Part shown: positions 17,089-26,346 of the stretch, piece by piece
Numbering within the stretch: the first letter of the stretch is position 1
How the letters are laid out: each line of letters begins with the position of its first letter
Assembly: GCA_028693165.1 (NCBI GenBank)
Contig: JAQUVX010000014.1
Coordinates: 1 to 64,000 of the forward strand
Direction of reading: 5' to 3'
Length of the DNA: 64,000 nucleotides
Origin: Lachnospiraceae bacterium
Lineage (GTDB): Bacteria > Bacillota > Clostridia > Lachnospirales > Lachnospiraceae
Translations under genes and position numbers: made by a program
Notes under the pieces: generated by a model
Databases searched by the model: none
What the model was told of the DNA's origin: nothing
The model's input: only the letters and a program-made list of their open reading frames with translations

Positions 17089-17523
17089 ATGGATGAGCGA
17101 ATTGTCAACAGCTATTTGAAGATCCGTGCAGAACTGATGAGTTTGATTTTGATTGTCTGCGCCGTATCTCTGGTCGTGAAATATACGTTTCTGAAGATGC
17201 CGTTTGAACGTGCCGTTACCGAGTATATCATTTTAGTCGGCAGCCCGATCTATATGGCCGTCCGCAGCCGGATGCTTGGTGTGACACAGATTGCAGGTCT
17301 GTCCGGCAGGCGGGATCGCAAGCGGACTGCCTTAGTCGCTGGTCTGTGCGTCGGGATTGCGGTCTATATTCTTTCGCAGGCAAACCGTGAGGGAAGCGTC
17401 GACTGGGGCGAGACGATGGTCTTTGGCCTGGCATTTGCAGCCGCCTTTATCGCCATTGGCTGGGGATATCGGAAGTATGAGGAGAAACGACAGAAAGAAC
17501 TGGATTCTAAGTATGGAGAATGA
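17089..17523 (+). CDS. Small integral membrane protein paired with XRE regulator
   Basis: A 144-residue protein with about four predicted membrane helices (near residues 15-33, 44-58, 83-98 and 109-127) and a basic, charged C-tail. It resembles the DUF6773-like proteins that commonly follow a short XRE regulator in Firmicutes. The biochemical role is unknown. Its position immediately after the regulator suggests the regulator senses or controls a membrane state. Confidence 0.7.
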   Translation: MDERIVNSYLKIRAELMSLILIVCAVSLVVKYTFLKMPFERAVTEYIILVGSPIYMAVRSRMLGVTQIAGLSGRRDRKRTALVAGLCVGIAVYILSQANREGSVDWGETMVFGLAFAAAFIAIGWGYRKYEEKRQKELDSKYGE

Positions 17524-17547
17524 AGGAATTTGCGAAAACGCAGCGAT

Positions 17548-17592
17548 GAAGCCGGTCTTGCCCACGGATATTTTCCTGGCAGGATCGGCTTC
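17548..17592. terminator. Long stem-loop between convergent genes
   Basis: GAAGCCGGTCTTGCC (17548-17562) pairs fully with GGCAGGATCGGCTTC (17578-17592) if G-U pairs are allowed. It lies between the converging ends of the membrane protein gene and the yjbR-like gene. U-tracts on both sides are weak, so termination is plausible but not certain. Confidence 0.5.
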
Positions 17593-17622
17593 GTTCATTC
17601 TTGTAGAAATACTATTTCGATT

Positions 17623-18003
17623 TTAATAACTTTTTTGCACACATTTTTTCTTCTTCGCCTTTGTCAGCTCGAAGCTCTGCGCAATCAGATTTTCAATCTC
17701 CTCCACCGGAACACTTCCATCCAGGCGGACACTGATCCACTTCTCTTTATTCATATGATATGCCGGATGGAAACCAGGCTTGGTCCGTAAAAGACCAATC
17801 AGATTCGGATCGCATTTAACATTCAGAACGTCCACAAGATCCCGATCGGTCAGTCCCAGCTTGTCCATCCCAATCTCCAGGATCACACCATACCATTTCT
17901 GGTTATCATCATGGCGCAGAACCGCGTTGTGATCTCTCCATGGATACTCCGGATCTGTGCCATACTGCTTCTTTACCCAGTCGAAAATTGTCTGCCTGTT
18001 CAT
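17623..18003 (-). CDS. MmcQ/YjbR family protein
   Basis: A 126-residue protein of the YjbR/MmcQ fold (cyaY-like, double-wing type), with the familiar start MNRQTIFDWVKKQYG and the W-G-V-I-L-E and KCDPNL blocks. Family length is typical. The biochemical role is not settled; members are annotated as DNA-binding by structural analogy only. It is the last gene of the LacI operon, 2 bases after the cupin gene, and may be a passenger. Confidence 0.82.
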   Translation of the reverse strand: MNRQTIFDWVKKQYGTDPEYPWRDHNAVLRHDDNQKWYGVILEIGMDKLGLTDRDLVDVLNVKCDPNLIGLLRTKPGFHPAYHMNKEKWISVRLDGSVPVEEIENLIAQSFELTKAKKKKCVQKSY

Positions 18004-18005
18004 AG

Positions 18006-18383
18006 CTACTCTAACACCCCCGCCTGTTCCTGCGCCCAGTGATCCACAATAACGCCTGGCGCATACACGAACATCATATGCATATCTTCATTCCCAGCAT
18101 TGTACAGAGAATGTTTTTTGCCGGATGGAATAAAGACATAATCATGCTCATGTACTTCCCGTTTTTCTCCATCTACTTCGATGATGCCATCCCCTTTTAA
18201 GATGGTATAAGACTCTACCGTCTCATGATCATGTTCCGGGATTCCGCCTCCCGGATAGATCACAACAAAACCCTGACAAAACTTTTCTCCGGTTATTGCC
18301 CCGTTCTGTCCGAGGATCACCCGCGTTCTTCTTCCCGCTGGAAATTCCGTGCCTTCAATATCATAAATATTTACCTTTTGCAT
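18006..18383 (-). CDS. Cupin-domain protein
   Basis: A 125-residue single-domain cupin. The metal-binding motif is visible as GIPEHDHETVE (His, His, Glu) with a second histidine in PSGKKHSLYNAG. Small cupins of this type are sugar or sugar-acid isomerases, epimerases or ligand sensors. Within this catabolic operon an isomerase or mutarotase-like step is plausible, but the substrate is unknown. The next gene follows after 2 bases. Confidence 0.85.
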   Translation of the reverse strand: MQKVNIYDIEGTEFPAGRRTRVILGQNGAITGEKFCQGFVVIYPGGGIPEHDHETVESYTILKGDGIIEVDGEKREVHEHDYVFIPSGKKHSLYNAGNEDMHMMFVYAPGVIVDHWAQEQAGVLE

Positions 18384-18384
18384 T

Positions 18385-19386
18385 TTAAACCCCCAATTTT
18401 TTCACCGAATCCCGAACGACCAGCCTTCCCTTGTTGTATGTAACACTCCGTCCTGCACATTTCGCTGTTTTCATCTGCTCTTCCAGTTTTTCAAACACCG
18501 ATTCCGCGCTGTCCTGAAGTGAATGGCGGATTGTCGTCAGACTCGGATTCAGATACTTTACGAATGGGATGTCATCAAACCCGGCGATGGAAACATCTCC
18601 CGGTATGGTCATATTCAGTTCATACACCGCTTTGTAAACTGCAAACACCATATAATCATTAAATGCAAAAATTGCACTTGGCCGGTCTTTCCTGCTTAAT
18701 AATTTCTTCGTTCTTTCTCTGATGTCTTCTTCATCCTTAACATTTCGAATAATCAGGTCTTCCCTCTGCTCAAGCCCATACTCCTGAAGTGCTTTTTCTA
18801 CCCCCTCAAGCCGCTCCTTATTATACTGCCTGTCTTTATCGTTGATCAGCAGTGCGATGTCACGGTGTCCGTTTTTTAGCAGATAGTTTGTCACCTGATA
18901 GGTAGCATCCACATTATCAATATTGACACAGGGGACATCCAGATCAAAGGTACGATTGACAACAACCATGGGCACCGTTCCAACATATGGTTTTATATGG
19001 TCGATACTCTCTGTTGATGCAATATATAAAATTCCATCGACAAATAAGTGCTGCAGTGTTTCCATATAATATTGCTCTTTTTCAACACTTCCCAGAGCAT
19101 CACATAGGATCATGGAATAGCCGGCAAGACTTGCATAAGTTTCCATACATTTCACAATTTCAGGATAATACGGATTCGTAACATCCGGTATAATCAAGCC
19201 AATGAGTTTTGTACTTCCTTTTTTCAAACTTCTTGCCGCCAGATTCGGTTTGTAGTTCAGCGCACTGACAGCTTCCAAAACCCGCTCTTTTGTCTGCGGT
19301 TCCACAAACGCAACTCCCGACAATGCCCTTGAAACTGTGCTGGGGGATACCCCCGCATACTTTGCCACATCTCGAATTCCAACCAT
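18385..19386 (-). CDS. LacI-family transcriptional regulator
   Basis: A 333-residue repressor. It has an N-terminal HTH with hinge (VGIRDVAKYAGVSPSTVSRAL, residues 1-21) and a periplasmic-binding-protein-like effector domain (LIGLIIPDVTNPYYPEI and following). The ATG at 19386 has AGGAAG eight bases upstream; a GTG three codons earlier overlaps that site and is rejected. It lies inside the operon it most likely controls. Two matching LacI-type palindromes sit in the operon promoter at 25967-26021. The effector is probably a pathway sugar or sugar acid. Confidence 0.92.
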   Translation of the reverse strand: MVGIRDVAKYAGVSPSTVSRALSGVAFVEPQTKERVLEAVSALNYKPNLAARSLKKGSTKLIGLIIPDVTNPYYPEIVKCMETYASLAGYSMILCDALGSVEKEQYYMETLQHLFVDGILYIASTESIDHIKPYVGTVPMVVVNRTFDLDVPCVNIDNVDATYQVTNYLLKNGHRDIALLINDKDRQYNKERLEGVEKALQEYGLEQREDLIIRNVKDEEDIRERTKKLLSRKDRPSAIFAFNDYMVFAVYKAVYELNMTIPGDVSIAGFDDIPFVKYLNPSLTTIRHSLQDSAESVFEKLEEQMKTAKCAGRSVTYNKGRLVVRDSVKKLGV

Positions 19387-19407
19387 ACGTGTCACTTCCT
19401 GTCTTAA

Positions 19408-21396
19408 TTATATTTCTTTAAATGTATCACCATTTCGGAAGTCGCGCCACACATTTTCGAACCAATTATCAATTTTCGGGATCGGACGAACCTTTCTCCA
19501 GCTTAAACTACATGTTTCTTCCTCTGACAGGTACCTGATTTCCTGAAGGACCGACACATCAGTGTCTTTCGCAATTGTTCGGAACAGCTCTTTTAACTGC
19601 TCTTCCGGCAGAGTTCCATTTTTATTATAGACCAGAAAGGAGCCTCTGCTGATCCCTATTTTCCTGGAATAATCCATCATGGCTGACAGGTATACATACT
19701 GGCTGATCATCAATTGACGCAGTTGGAATAGGGAAGACAATTCCCGGCAGCCCGATACCTGATGACCGGCATCAAAACGCTTTCTTTGAAGCTGGTTTTC
19801 CTCGATTGCTCTGCCAAGCCCTTCTTCATTGCGGATGAATGCCCCATGCTTCGTCATTCGGTGCTGCAGTTTCTTTCTCTCTTCTGCTATGTCCACAGGA
19901 GGTTCCGTGGAGCCTTCCAACGCGTCTTCACCAAACGCAATTTCACCTGCAAGCTCCTTTTCGCATACTGCAAACAATTCCTTTTTGTCCAACGGTTCAT
20001 CCATATAATGATGCAGGATAAACTGTGCCGCCCGCATCCCTCCAACCTGACCGGAGTTCAGCGCCGTACCTCCCGGCCGATATACACCGTGAGAACCATT
20101 GGCCTCTCCGACAACAAACAAATGCCTGATATTGGATTCCCACCACTTGTTGCATGAGATTCCTCCATTATTATGCTGTGCACACACCTGGATCTCCAAA
20201 TACTCTTTGGATAAATCGATGTTGTGCTTTGCATAAACTTCAATCGCATTTGGATTCATCTTTTTCAGTCTCTCATACGGAGTTCCAAGCAGTGCCCCGC
20301 TGTTCTCCAGGTACTCTCTTCCGGCACCCTTCAGGTGACTGAAATCCACGTTTCCATTCTGCTCCAGATCAGATGGATTATGTACATAGTCCAGATATAC
20401 CTTTCGTCCCAGAAGCACAGTCTCCTGATATACCAGCAGGTCAATCAGAGAAGATCCCTGGTCAAACGCTTTTTGGGCATCAAACGGCCATTGATAACCT
20501 TTCAGAAAGATCGCACTTATCATCTTTTCAGGTGAATCAAAATATGGTTTAAGAAATTCCGTTTCGTCGCCCCCGTCCGCATCCGTCGATATATAACGCG
20601 GCACACACTGCTGAAAGGTTCCGGATAAATTCCATCTGAATTTCACAGATGCGATACCAAACTGCGATTCCGTCAGATTCTTTCCGACCGCACCCTCCCG
20701 AAAAAGGATACCCATTCCTCCGGTCTGGCTCGGCGGATATACGCTCGCCTCATACATACCGGCTTCACCGCCGGTTGCCCATATGATATTCCTTGCGCTG
20801 AAAACAGCATATCTCGACTGTTTCTCTTCACACCTTTTCTTATTCAGCGCAAGCACTCCGCAAGCCTGCTTCTCTCCGTCCGTCTGATCGGTCAAAAGCT
20901 TAATGACCTGATATCCGTCATAGAGGTCGATATGTCTGGCATCCACTGCTTTTCCCAGACATTCCGTCATGTATTTTGAGGTCAATGGACCAGCCGATAT
21001 TCCTCTCGTGAGCGGATCATGATCTGTCTTGTATCCCACATAGCCTCCACAGGAATCAAACGGAAACGGCACCCCCAATTCGACCAGTCTGAAAAATGCC
21101 CGCAGCGATCCTGCTGCCTCGCAGAGTGCCAGATCGCCATCCATGCACCCGCCGTCAAACAGCGTCTGCGCCATCTTCAAAGCACTATCCGGCGCTTCCC
21201 CGCCGATCGTTAATTTGTAGTACGTCTGCTTGTCCGATCCGGTATTTCTTGACGTTCCCATGAAGCGGCCTTCTGTTACAATCGCAACGCTGTCCTGCCC
21301 CTGTTCCTTTAAAGCCAGTGCAGCGTTCAAGCCCGCTGCACCAGTTCCAACAATAATTGTGTTGTATTGAAAAAAAGTAATTTCTTTTAGGTTCAT
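19408..21396 (-). CDS. FAD-dependent oxidoreductase, fumarate reductase/succinate dehydrogenase flavoprotein class
   Basis: A 662-residue flavoprotein. It has an N-terminal Rossmann FAD motif (VGTGAAGLNAALAL, about 16-29), a second nucleotide-contact block (IIWATGGEAGMY, about 211), and the C-terminal FAD-closing region (GEANGSHGVYRPGGTALNSG, about 436-455) preceded by HNNGGISCN. No signal peptide, heme or iron-sulfur partner is seen nearby, so it is a soluble, single-subunit enzyme. Oxidation or desaturation of the transported compound is inferred. It is not NadB by context. The substrate is unknown. Confidence 0.8.
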   Translation of the reverse strand: MNLKEITFFQYNTIIVGTGAAGLNAALALKEQGQDSVAIVTEGRFMGTSRNTGSDKQTYYKLTIGGEAPDSALKMAQTLFDGGCMDGDLALCEAAGSLRAFFRLVELGVPFPFDSCGGYVGYKTDHDPLTRGISAGPLTSKYMTECLGKAVDARHIDLYDGYQVIKLLTDQTDGEKQACGVLALNKKRCEEKQSRYAVFSARNIIWATGGEAGMYEASVYPPSQTGGMGILFREGAVGKNLTESQFGIASVKFRWNLSGTFQQCVPRYISTDADGGDETEFLKPYFDSPEKMISAIFLKGYQWPFDAQKAFDQGSSLIDLLVYQETVLLGRKVYLDYVHNPSDLEQNGNVDFSHLKGAGREYLENSGALLGTPYERLKKMNPNAIEVYAKHNIDLSKEYLEIQVCAQHNNGGISCNKWWESNIRHLFVVGEANGSHGVYRPGGTALNSGQVGGMRAAQFILHHYMDEPLDKKELFAVCEKELAGEIAFGEDALEGSTEPPVDIAEERKKLQHRMTKHGAFIRNEEGLGRAIEENQLQRKRFDAGHQVSGCRELSSLFQLRQLMISQYVYLSAMMDYSRKIGISRGSFLVYNKNGTLPEEQLKELFRTIAKDTDVSVLQEIRYLSEEETCSLSWRKVRPIPKIDNWFENVWRDFRNGDTFKEI

Positions 21397-21416
21397 AATA
21401 AAACTCCAATGTTCTC

Positions 21417-22181
21417 TTAAAGACGTTGAATATGAAATCCCCCATCAACATCGACATAATTACCGGTTGTGTATGGAAATAATCCTGACGCAAACGCATA
21501 TACTGCTTTCGCAACATCCTCCGGTGTACCCCAACGGGCGATCGGGAAAACCTTCTGCTCAATCAGCCTGCTGTATTTGTCCTCAACCTTTTTGGTCATA
21601 TCGGTTCGGATCACCCCCGGTCTTACTTCATATACGAGAATGCCTTCTTCTGCCAATCTGTCGGCATACAGGCATGTCAGCATGGAGATACCGGCTTTTG
21701 AGACACAATATTCCCCGCGGTTGACCGAGCTCACCTGTGCAGAGCAGGAAGATATATTGATGATAATCCCTTTTCTGTCCTCAAAGGCTTCCTGTTGCAG
21801 CATCTGATTGGCGACGCTCTGCGTCATAAACATATTGGCCTTCGTATTCGTATTCATGACATAATCATAGCTCTCTTCTGTCATCGTCAGGAGATCTGCT
21901 CTGACCCTGGGAGCCACCCCCGCATTGTTGACCAATACGTCGATCCTTCCCATGGCGGTGATCGCTTCCTTTACTACCCGCTCACGGTCTGCACTGTTTC
22001 CGATATCACCTGTGAGCCATACATACTCAACCCCGGCATCCTTTAAAAGCTTTACGCTCTCCGGATAATGTTCTTCTGACCTGGTGGCCATCAACGTCAC
22101 CCGAAACCCATGCTGTCCAAGCTCCCTGACAATGGCAAGTCCGATTCCCCTGCTGCCTCCTGTTACAAACGCACATTTCAT
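21417..22181 (-). CDS. Short-chain dehydrogenase/reductase (SDR)
   Basis: A 254-residue classical SDR. It shows the TGGSRGIG cofactor motif (7-14), NNAG (about 90), the catalytic Ser in INISSCSAQ and YxxxK in EYCVSKAG, and a C-terminal GGFHIQRL. An AAGGAG site precedes the ATG. It is probably an NAD(P)-dependent oxidation or reduction of a hydroxyl on the imported compound. It is the second SDR of the operon and is distinct from the KduD-like one. Confidence 0.9.
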   Translation of the reverse strand: MKCAFVTGGSRGIGLAIVRELGQHGFRVTLMATRSEEHYPESVKLLKDAGVEYVWLTGDIGNSADRERVVKEAITAMGRIDVLVNNAGVAPRVRADLLTMTEESYDYVMNTNTKANMFMTQSVANQMLQQEAFEDRKGIIINISSCSAQVSSVNRGEYCVSKAGISMLTCLYADRLAEEGILVYEVRPGVIRTDMTKKVEDKYSRLIEQKVFPIARWGTPEDVAKAVYAFASGLFPYTTGNYVDVDGGFHIQRL

Positions 22182-22192
22182 ATGCCCGCTCC

Positions 22193-23485
22193 TTATTTCA
22201 TCAAGATATTCGGTAACGCCATTGTTAATGCCGGTATGTAGGTGATCAGCAAAAGTGTAATCAGCATTGGTACATATAACGGCAAAATTGCCCTGGAGAC
22301 ATCTTCAATCTTCATATGTCCTATCGCACATCCGGTAAACAGCGCGGTACCAACCGGCGGTGTGCAAAGACCAATTCCAAGATTCAGCATCATAACCACT
22401 CCAAACTGGATTGGACTCATGCCAAAGCTCTGTACAACCGGAAGCAAAATCGGCGCCATGATCAGTACCAGCGGTGCCAGATCCATAAAACATCCCAATA
22501 CCAGAAGAATGATATTGATCAAAAGCAGGACAACATATTTGTTATCACTGATTCCAAGCAATGCATTCGTGGCGAGGGAAGGAACATTTAAGTAGGTCAT
22601 GATCCATCCAAATGCACCGGCTGCTGCAATCAGTCCGTAAACCATAGCCAATGTCTTAACCGTGTTTCCAAGGATAACCGGGATCTTTGCTATGGTTAAT
22701 TCTTTGTAGATAAAGAACCCAACCAAGGAGCAGTATATGCAGGCTACTGCCGCAGCTTCTGTGGCCGTGAAGAATCCTGCCGACACACCACCGATAATAA
22801 TGACCATGGCGAGCATTGCAAAAAACGTATCTTTTGTTACTGCAATGGCCTCTGTAAAAGGAACTTTTTCTCCCTTTGGATACTTTCTCTTCTTCGAAAT
22901 AATATAACAGCAGATCATGATGGCAACACCAAGCATAATTCCCGGAATATAGCCGGCGCAGAACAGGCTTCCGACAGATACACCGCCTGCAACCATGGAG
23001 TACAAAACCATATTATGGCTTGGCGGGATGATCAGACCCTGACATGAGCTGGCAACCGTAACCGCTATGGAAAAATCCTTATCGTATCCAGCCTCCTCCA
23101 TCATGGGAATCTCAAGAACACCCAGGGAAGATACATCTGCGATAGCCGATCCGGATATTCCTCCAAACAACATGGACGCAAGTACATTCACATGCGCCAG
23201 ACCTCCTGTGATCTGACCCACACAAACGTTCGCAAACTTCAGCAATCGGCTTGAGATACCGCCGGCCGCCATCAGCTCTCCCATTAAAATGAAGAATGGA
23301 ATTGCAAGCAGCGTAAAGGAATTTAACTGCTTACACATCTGCTGCACCAGTGTCATGGCCGGGATCTGAGAATAGATCATTGCCAATGCGGAGGATATAA
23401 TCATTGCAAAGGTAATTGGCGTTTTGATCATTACCATAATGACAAATGACAAAAGAAGAATTGCAATTGCTGCTTCCTGATTCAT
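22193..23485 (-). CDS. TRAP transporter large permease (DctM family)
   Basis: A 430-residue, roughly 12-helix membrane protein with DctM hallmarks (IPFFILMGELMAAGGIS, FGGISGSAIADVSSLG, PPVGTALF). In TRAP systems it is the sodium-coupled transport channel for organic or sugar acids. It overlaps dctQ by 4 bases and has a GGAGGAAC site. Confidence 0.93.
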   Translation of the reverse strand: MNQEAAIAILLLSFVIMVMIKTPITFAMIISSALAMIYSQIPAMTLVQQMCKQLNSFTLLAIPFFILMGELMAAGGISSRLLKFANVCVGQITGGLAHVNVLASMLFGGISGSAIADVSSLGVLEIPMMEEAGYDKDFSIAVTVASSCQGLIIPPSHNMVLYSMVAGGVSVGSLFCAGYIPGIMLGVAIMICCYIISKKRKYPKGEKVPFTEAIAVTKDTFFAMLAMVIIIGGVSAGFFTATEAAAVACIYCSLVGFFIYKELTIAKIPVILGNTVKTLAMVYGLIAAAGAFGWIMTYLNVPSLATNALLGISDNKYVVLLLINIILLVLGCFMDLAPLVLIMAPILLPVVQSFGMSPIQFGVVMMLNLGIGLCTPPVGTALFTGCAIGHMKIEDVSRAILPLYVPMLITLLLITYIPALTMALPNILMK

Positions 23486-24018
23486 AACTGTTCCTCCTTT
23501 GCCGCTTCTTTTTGATGGGAGTCTTCCGTCTTCTTGTATTTCTTTAAGCCAAGCAGATCAAGCAAAACAAAATAAACAATACAGATTCCGCTAATCGGGA
23601 TCATGATATACATCATAGTCGAGGGCAGCTTGGTAACCGGCAACGTAGATGTACTGGTGGAGATGCATATTCTCACCCCATAGTATGCAAAGATTACGCC
23701 TACAACCAATTCCAGGAACATAACCACTTTGGTGATTGCCTTCTGCAGCGGCTGCGGAAACCATGAGTAAAACATTTCTACTGCAATGTGAAGATTTTTC
23801 TCTACCCCAATTGCAATTCCTGAAAATGCCATCCAGATTGTCAAAAGAAGTGCCACCTCCTGATTCCATCGGATGTTGGAGCGAAACGCATTTCTTACCA
23901 GCACCTGAGCGCAGACGATCAGAATCACAAACAGCAGAACCCATTTGGCATAGCCATACAAAATTCTGTATATCACATTAAAAACATCAATCAAGAATTT
24001 CTTAATCCCTTTTAACAT
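23482..24018 (-). CDS. TRAP transporter small permease (DctQ family)
   Basis: A 178-residue protein with four predicted membrane helices and the DctQ motif RWNQEVALLLTIWMAFSG. It partners with the large permease directly downstream. A Lys/Glu-rich C-tail is present. The spacing to the binding-protein gene is 19 bases, consistent with a DctPQM operon. Confidence 0.92.
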   Translation of the reverse strand: MLKGIKKFLIDVFNVIYRILYGYAKWVLLFVILIVCAQVLVRNAFRSNIRWNQEVALLLTIWMAFSGIAIGVEKNLHIAVEMFYSWFPQPLQKAITKVVMFLELVVGVIFAYYGVRICISTSTSTLPVTKLPSTMMYIMIPISGICIVYFVLLDLLGLKKYKKTEDSHQKEAAKEEQL

Positions 24019-24037
24019 GCAATTATCTCCAATCTCT

Positions 24038-25138
24038 TTACTTGCCTGCAGCTACGATCTGATCGATAAGATCTTTATACTTTCCGCCCTCATAACTGTA
24101 CCAGATCGGCTCACAGGCATCTCTGAACTTGGCAGCTTCCTCATCTGTCAGCTCTGTAATCGTAACCTTACCGGTTGCATTGAGTTTTTCTTCATTGGTT
24201 TTTTCTGCTTCAGCCCAGAGGTCTTTCTGCATCTCCCAAGACTCAAGTGCAGTATCGTCGATGATCTTCAAATCATCCTCACTGAGTTTTTCTCTCGTCT
24301 TTGCACTCATTACCAGAATATCCGCAGACATCGTGTGATCGTCTTTTACAAAATACGGTGCCACTTCATAATGAGTTGTATCAAGATAATTTACAATCGA
24401 GTTTTCTGCTGCATCGCAGACACCAGTTTGAAGCGCTGAATAAACCTCTGAGTATGCCGTTGCTACGGATTCTGCTCCCAGGGCTTCCACCATCGACATC
24501 ATCAGCTCTGACTGCTGAACTCGTACAAGCATTCCCTTCATATCCTCAGGAGTATGGATTTCCTTCTTTGTATTATAGAAGCATCTTGTGCCTGCATCAT
24601 AATAGGTCAGGCCATATAATCCTTTTTCTTTCATCGCATCGCCACGGAGGATTCCCATCCCGATGTCGCCGCCGTGAACGGTCCAGAAGTGATTGATATC
24701 ATTATAAATATAAGGCATCATCAGCGCATTGTACTCGCCAACAAAATTCGTCATCGTCGAAAGATCTGCCTTTATGATATCCATGCCGCCATACTGCGCC
24801 TGCTCCAGACAAGATACTGCATCGCCAAGTTCTCCGTTGTTATGGACCTCGATAAAGATTCTGCCATCGGTTTTCTTGTTGACTTCATCTGCAAACCACT
24901 GTACTGCTTTTGTGGTTGCGTTTTCCTCCGGCTGATTATTCGCCAGCTTTAATGTCACGGTATCTGCTTTTTTCTGAGGCGCTGAAGCCGTAGTTTCCGC
25001 GGCGGCCGTACTTCCAGCAGCAGCCGTGGTTGCTTCTGCCTGGGAAGGTGCTGCCTGCTGTGAGGAACCGCAACCTGCCAGGGTTGTGATCACCATTGCT
25101 GCTGCCAGTGTCATTGATGCCGCTTTCTGTAATCTCAT
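24038..25138 (-). CDS. TRAP substrate-binding lipoprotein (DctP family)
   Basis: A 366-residue lipoprotein with lipobox LAGC at residues 19-22, an Ala/Thr-rich linker to about 58, then a DctP fold (LKLANNQPEENATTKAVQWF onward). The conserved arginine region (YDAGTRCFYNTKKEIHTPED, then MLVRVQQSE) binds the carboxylate of the ligand in this family. The ligand is therefore probably a carboxylate such as a sugar acid. An AGGAGG-type site precedes the ATG. Confidence 0.92.
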   Translation of the reverse strand: MRLQKAASMTLAAAMVITTLAGCGSSQQAAPSQAEATTAAAGSTAAAETTASAPQKKADTVTLKLANNQPEENATTKAVQWFADEVNKKTDGRIFIEVHNNGELGDAVSCLEQAQYGGMDIIKADLSTMTNFVGEYNALMMPYIYNDINHFWTVHGGDIGMGILRGDAMKEKGLYGLTYYDAGTRCFYNTKKEIHTPEDMKGMLVRVQQSELMMSMVEALGAESVATAYSEVYSALQTGVCDAAENSIVNYLDTTHYEVAPYFVKDDHTMSADILVMSAKTREKLSEDDLKIIDDTALESWEMQKDLWAEAEKTNEEKLNATGKVTITELTDEEAAKFRDACEPIWYSYEGGKYKDLIDQIVAAGK

Positions 25139-25194
25139 TTTGTTTCCTCCTCTTTTTATAAATGCCTTTCATCCGGCAATGTTTATCAGTTCCA

Positions 25195-25953
25195 CTATCT
25201 CGCTGTATATCCGCCATCAACCGGAATCATGACCCCGGTAATGTAATCAGAGGCCGACGATGCGAGAAAAACCGCAATCCCCTCAAAATCTTCTGGTGTT
25301 CCCCATCTTCCGATCGGCAGACGTTCATCTATCGGTTTTCTCTTTTCCGGATCGCTCCAGATGGATTTTGTAAGCTCTGTCTGTATATAGCCTGGTGCGA
25401 TCGCATTCACACAGATTCCGTACTGTGAAAATTCATTCGACAAAGCTCTTGTGAGTCCTAAAATCCCATGCTTTGTGCAGGTATAACCAACGACATTGAC
25501 ACCGCCAAACGTGGTAAAAAGCGATGCTGTATTGACAATCTTTCCCTTGCATCCACGTTCTCTATAATGCTTTGCCGCTTTTTGTGCCAGCAACAGAGCT
25601 GACCTCAGATTCACATCGATAATTTTGTCAAATACCTCTGTCGGATACTCAAAAGCAGAGGATCTGTACTGCATTCCTGCATTATTGAACAAAATGTCAA
25701 TGGAACCAACTGTACTCACAATCTCATTCCACACCTGATCAATGTTTTCCGCAGAGGCCAGATCACATTTAAAACAGGCAATCTTTCCTCCGGCGACCTC
25801 CACCTTTTCCCTGGTGTCAGACAAATCCGCTATATCGACAGCAACCACCTCAGCTCCCGCTGATACCAGCCCCATAACCAAACCCTGTCCAATCCCCGTT
25901 GCACATCCGGTTATTACGGCCCTCTTTCCTGTCAAGGAAAATAATTCATTCAT
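25195..25953 (-). CDS. SDR similar to 2-deoxy-D-gluconate 3-dehydrogenase (KduD-like)
   Basis: A 252-residue SDR. The architecture matches KduD: FSLTGKRAVITGCATGIGQG start, NNAG, YTCTKHG active-site YxxxK, INAIAPGYIQTE-like segment and the terminal SDYITGVMIPVDGGYTAR. KduD oxidises a keto-deoxy-gluconate in pectin/uronate breakdown, so a uronate-like substrate is possible, but many relatives act on other polyols. It is the first gene of the operon, just behind the LacI-type promoter. Confidence 0.85.
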   Translation of the reverse strand: MNELFSLTGKRAVITGCATGIGQGLVMGLVSAGAEVVAVDIADLSDTREKVEVAGGKIACFKCDLASAENIDQVWNEIVSTVGSIDILFNNAGMQYRSSAFEYPTEVFDKIIDVNLRSALLLAQKAAKHYRERGCKGKIVNTASLFTTFGGVNVVGYTCTKHGILGLTRALSNEFSQYGICVNAIAPGYIQTELTKSIWSDPEKRKPIDERLPIGRWGTPEDFEGIAVFLASSASDYITGVMIPVDGGYTAR

Positions 25954-25966
25954 TTTTCTCCCTTCT

Positions 25967-26026
25967 CATGAAACCGTTTTCTTGATCCTTGTCTCAAAGT
26001 ATATTTCATGAAACCGTTTTCGTCAA
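25967..26026 (-). promoter_or_regulatory. Promoter of the TRAP/SDR operon with two LacI-type operators
   Basis: On the minus strand TTGACG (26021-26026) is 17 bases from TATACT (25998-26003). An identical 15-mer, CATGAAACCGTTTTC, occurs at 25967-25981 and 26007-26021; its core GAAACCGTTTTC is a LacI/GalR-type palindrome. One copy fills the spacer between -35 and -10, and the other lies 13 bases before the start codon. The centres are 40 bp apart. Repression by the operon's LacI protein is inferred. Confidence 0.85.
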
Positions 26027-26346
26027 TAATATTTTTATACTAAAAAGCTATGTCCTTTTTGTGCAAATTGCTTTATTTTCTTTGTTTTAAATCTTTATAC
26101 ATTTGCATTATGATCAAAAATCTTGAGTTTTTATAAGACATATACACAACCTAAGGAGTGCTTCGGCAGCCGACAAAAAAGCCCCATACCGCAGGCCGCG
26201 ATATGAGGCTTTTTGTTGAGCACAGTGCCCATAATTTTTTGTCATAAATTCTCAAAATGCTTGTCAAAAACTTTCGGAAAATAGTCTCCGGAAGAGAAGG
26301 CATAAATAGAGGCTAACTGTGCTGACGTGCCGTATATACTTCCCAT
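26027..26346. other. Intergenic region
   Basis: Upstream of the TRAP operon promoter the DNA is AT-rich and shows no coding signal. It contains a terminator for the ABC-F gene (26175-26214). No promoter, RNA gene or small ORF with a ribosome binding site was recognised in the rest. Confidence 0.6.
26175..26214 (-). terminator. Intrinsic terminator of the ABC-F gene
   Basis: An imperfect hairpin (AAAAAGCCCCATA with TATGAGGCTTTTT, loop rich in GC) ends in a run of T on the minus strand and also on the plus strand. It lies 130 bases after the ABC-F stop codon. Confidence 0.75.
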
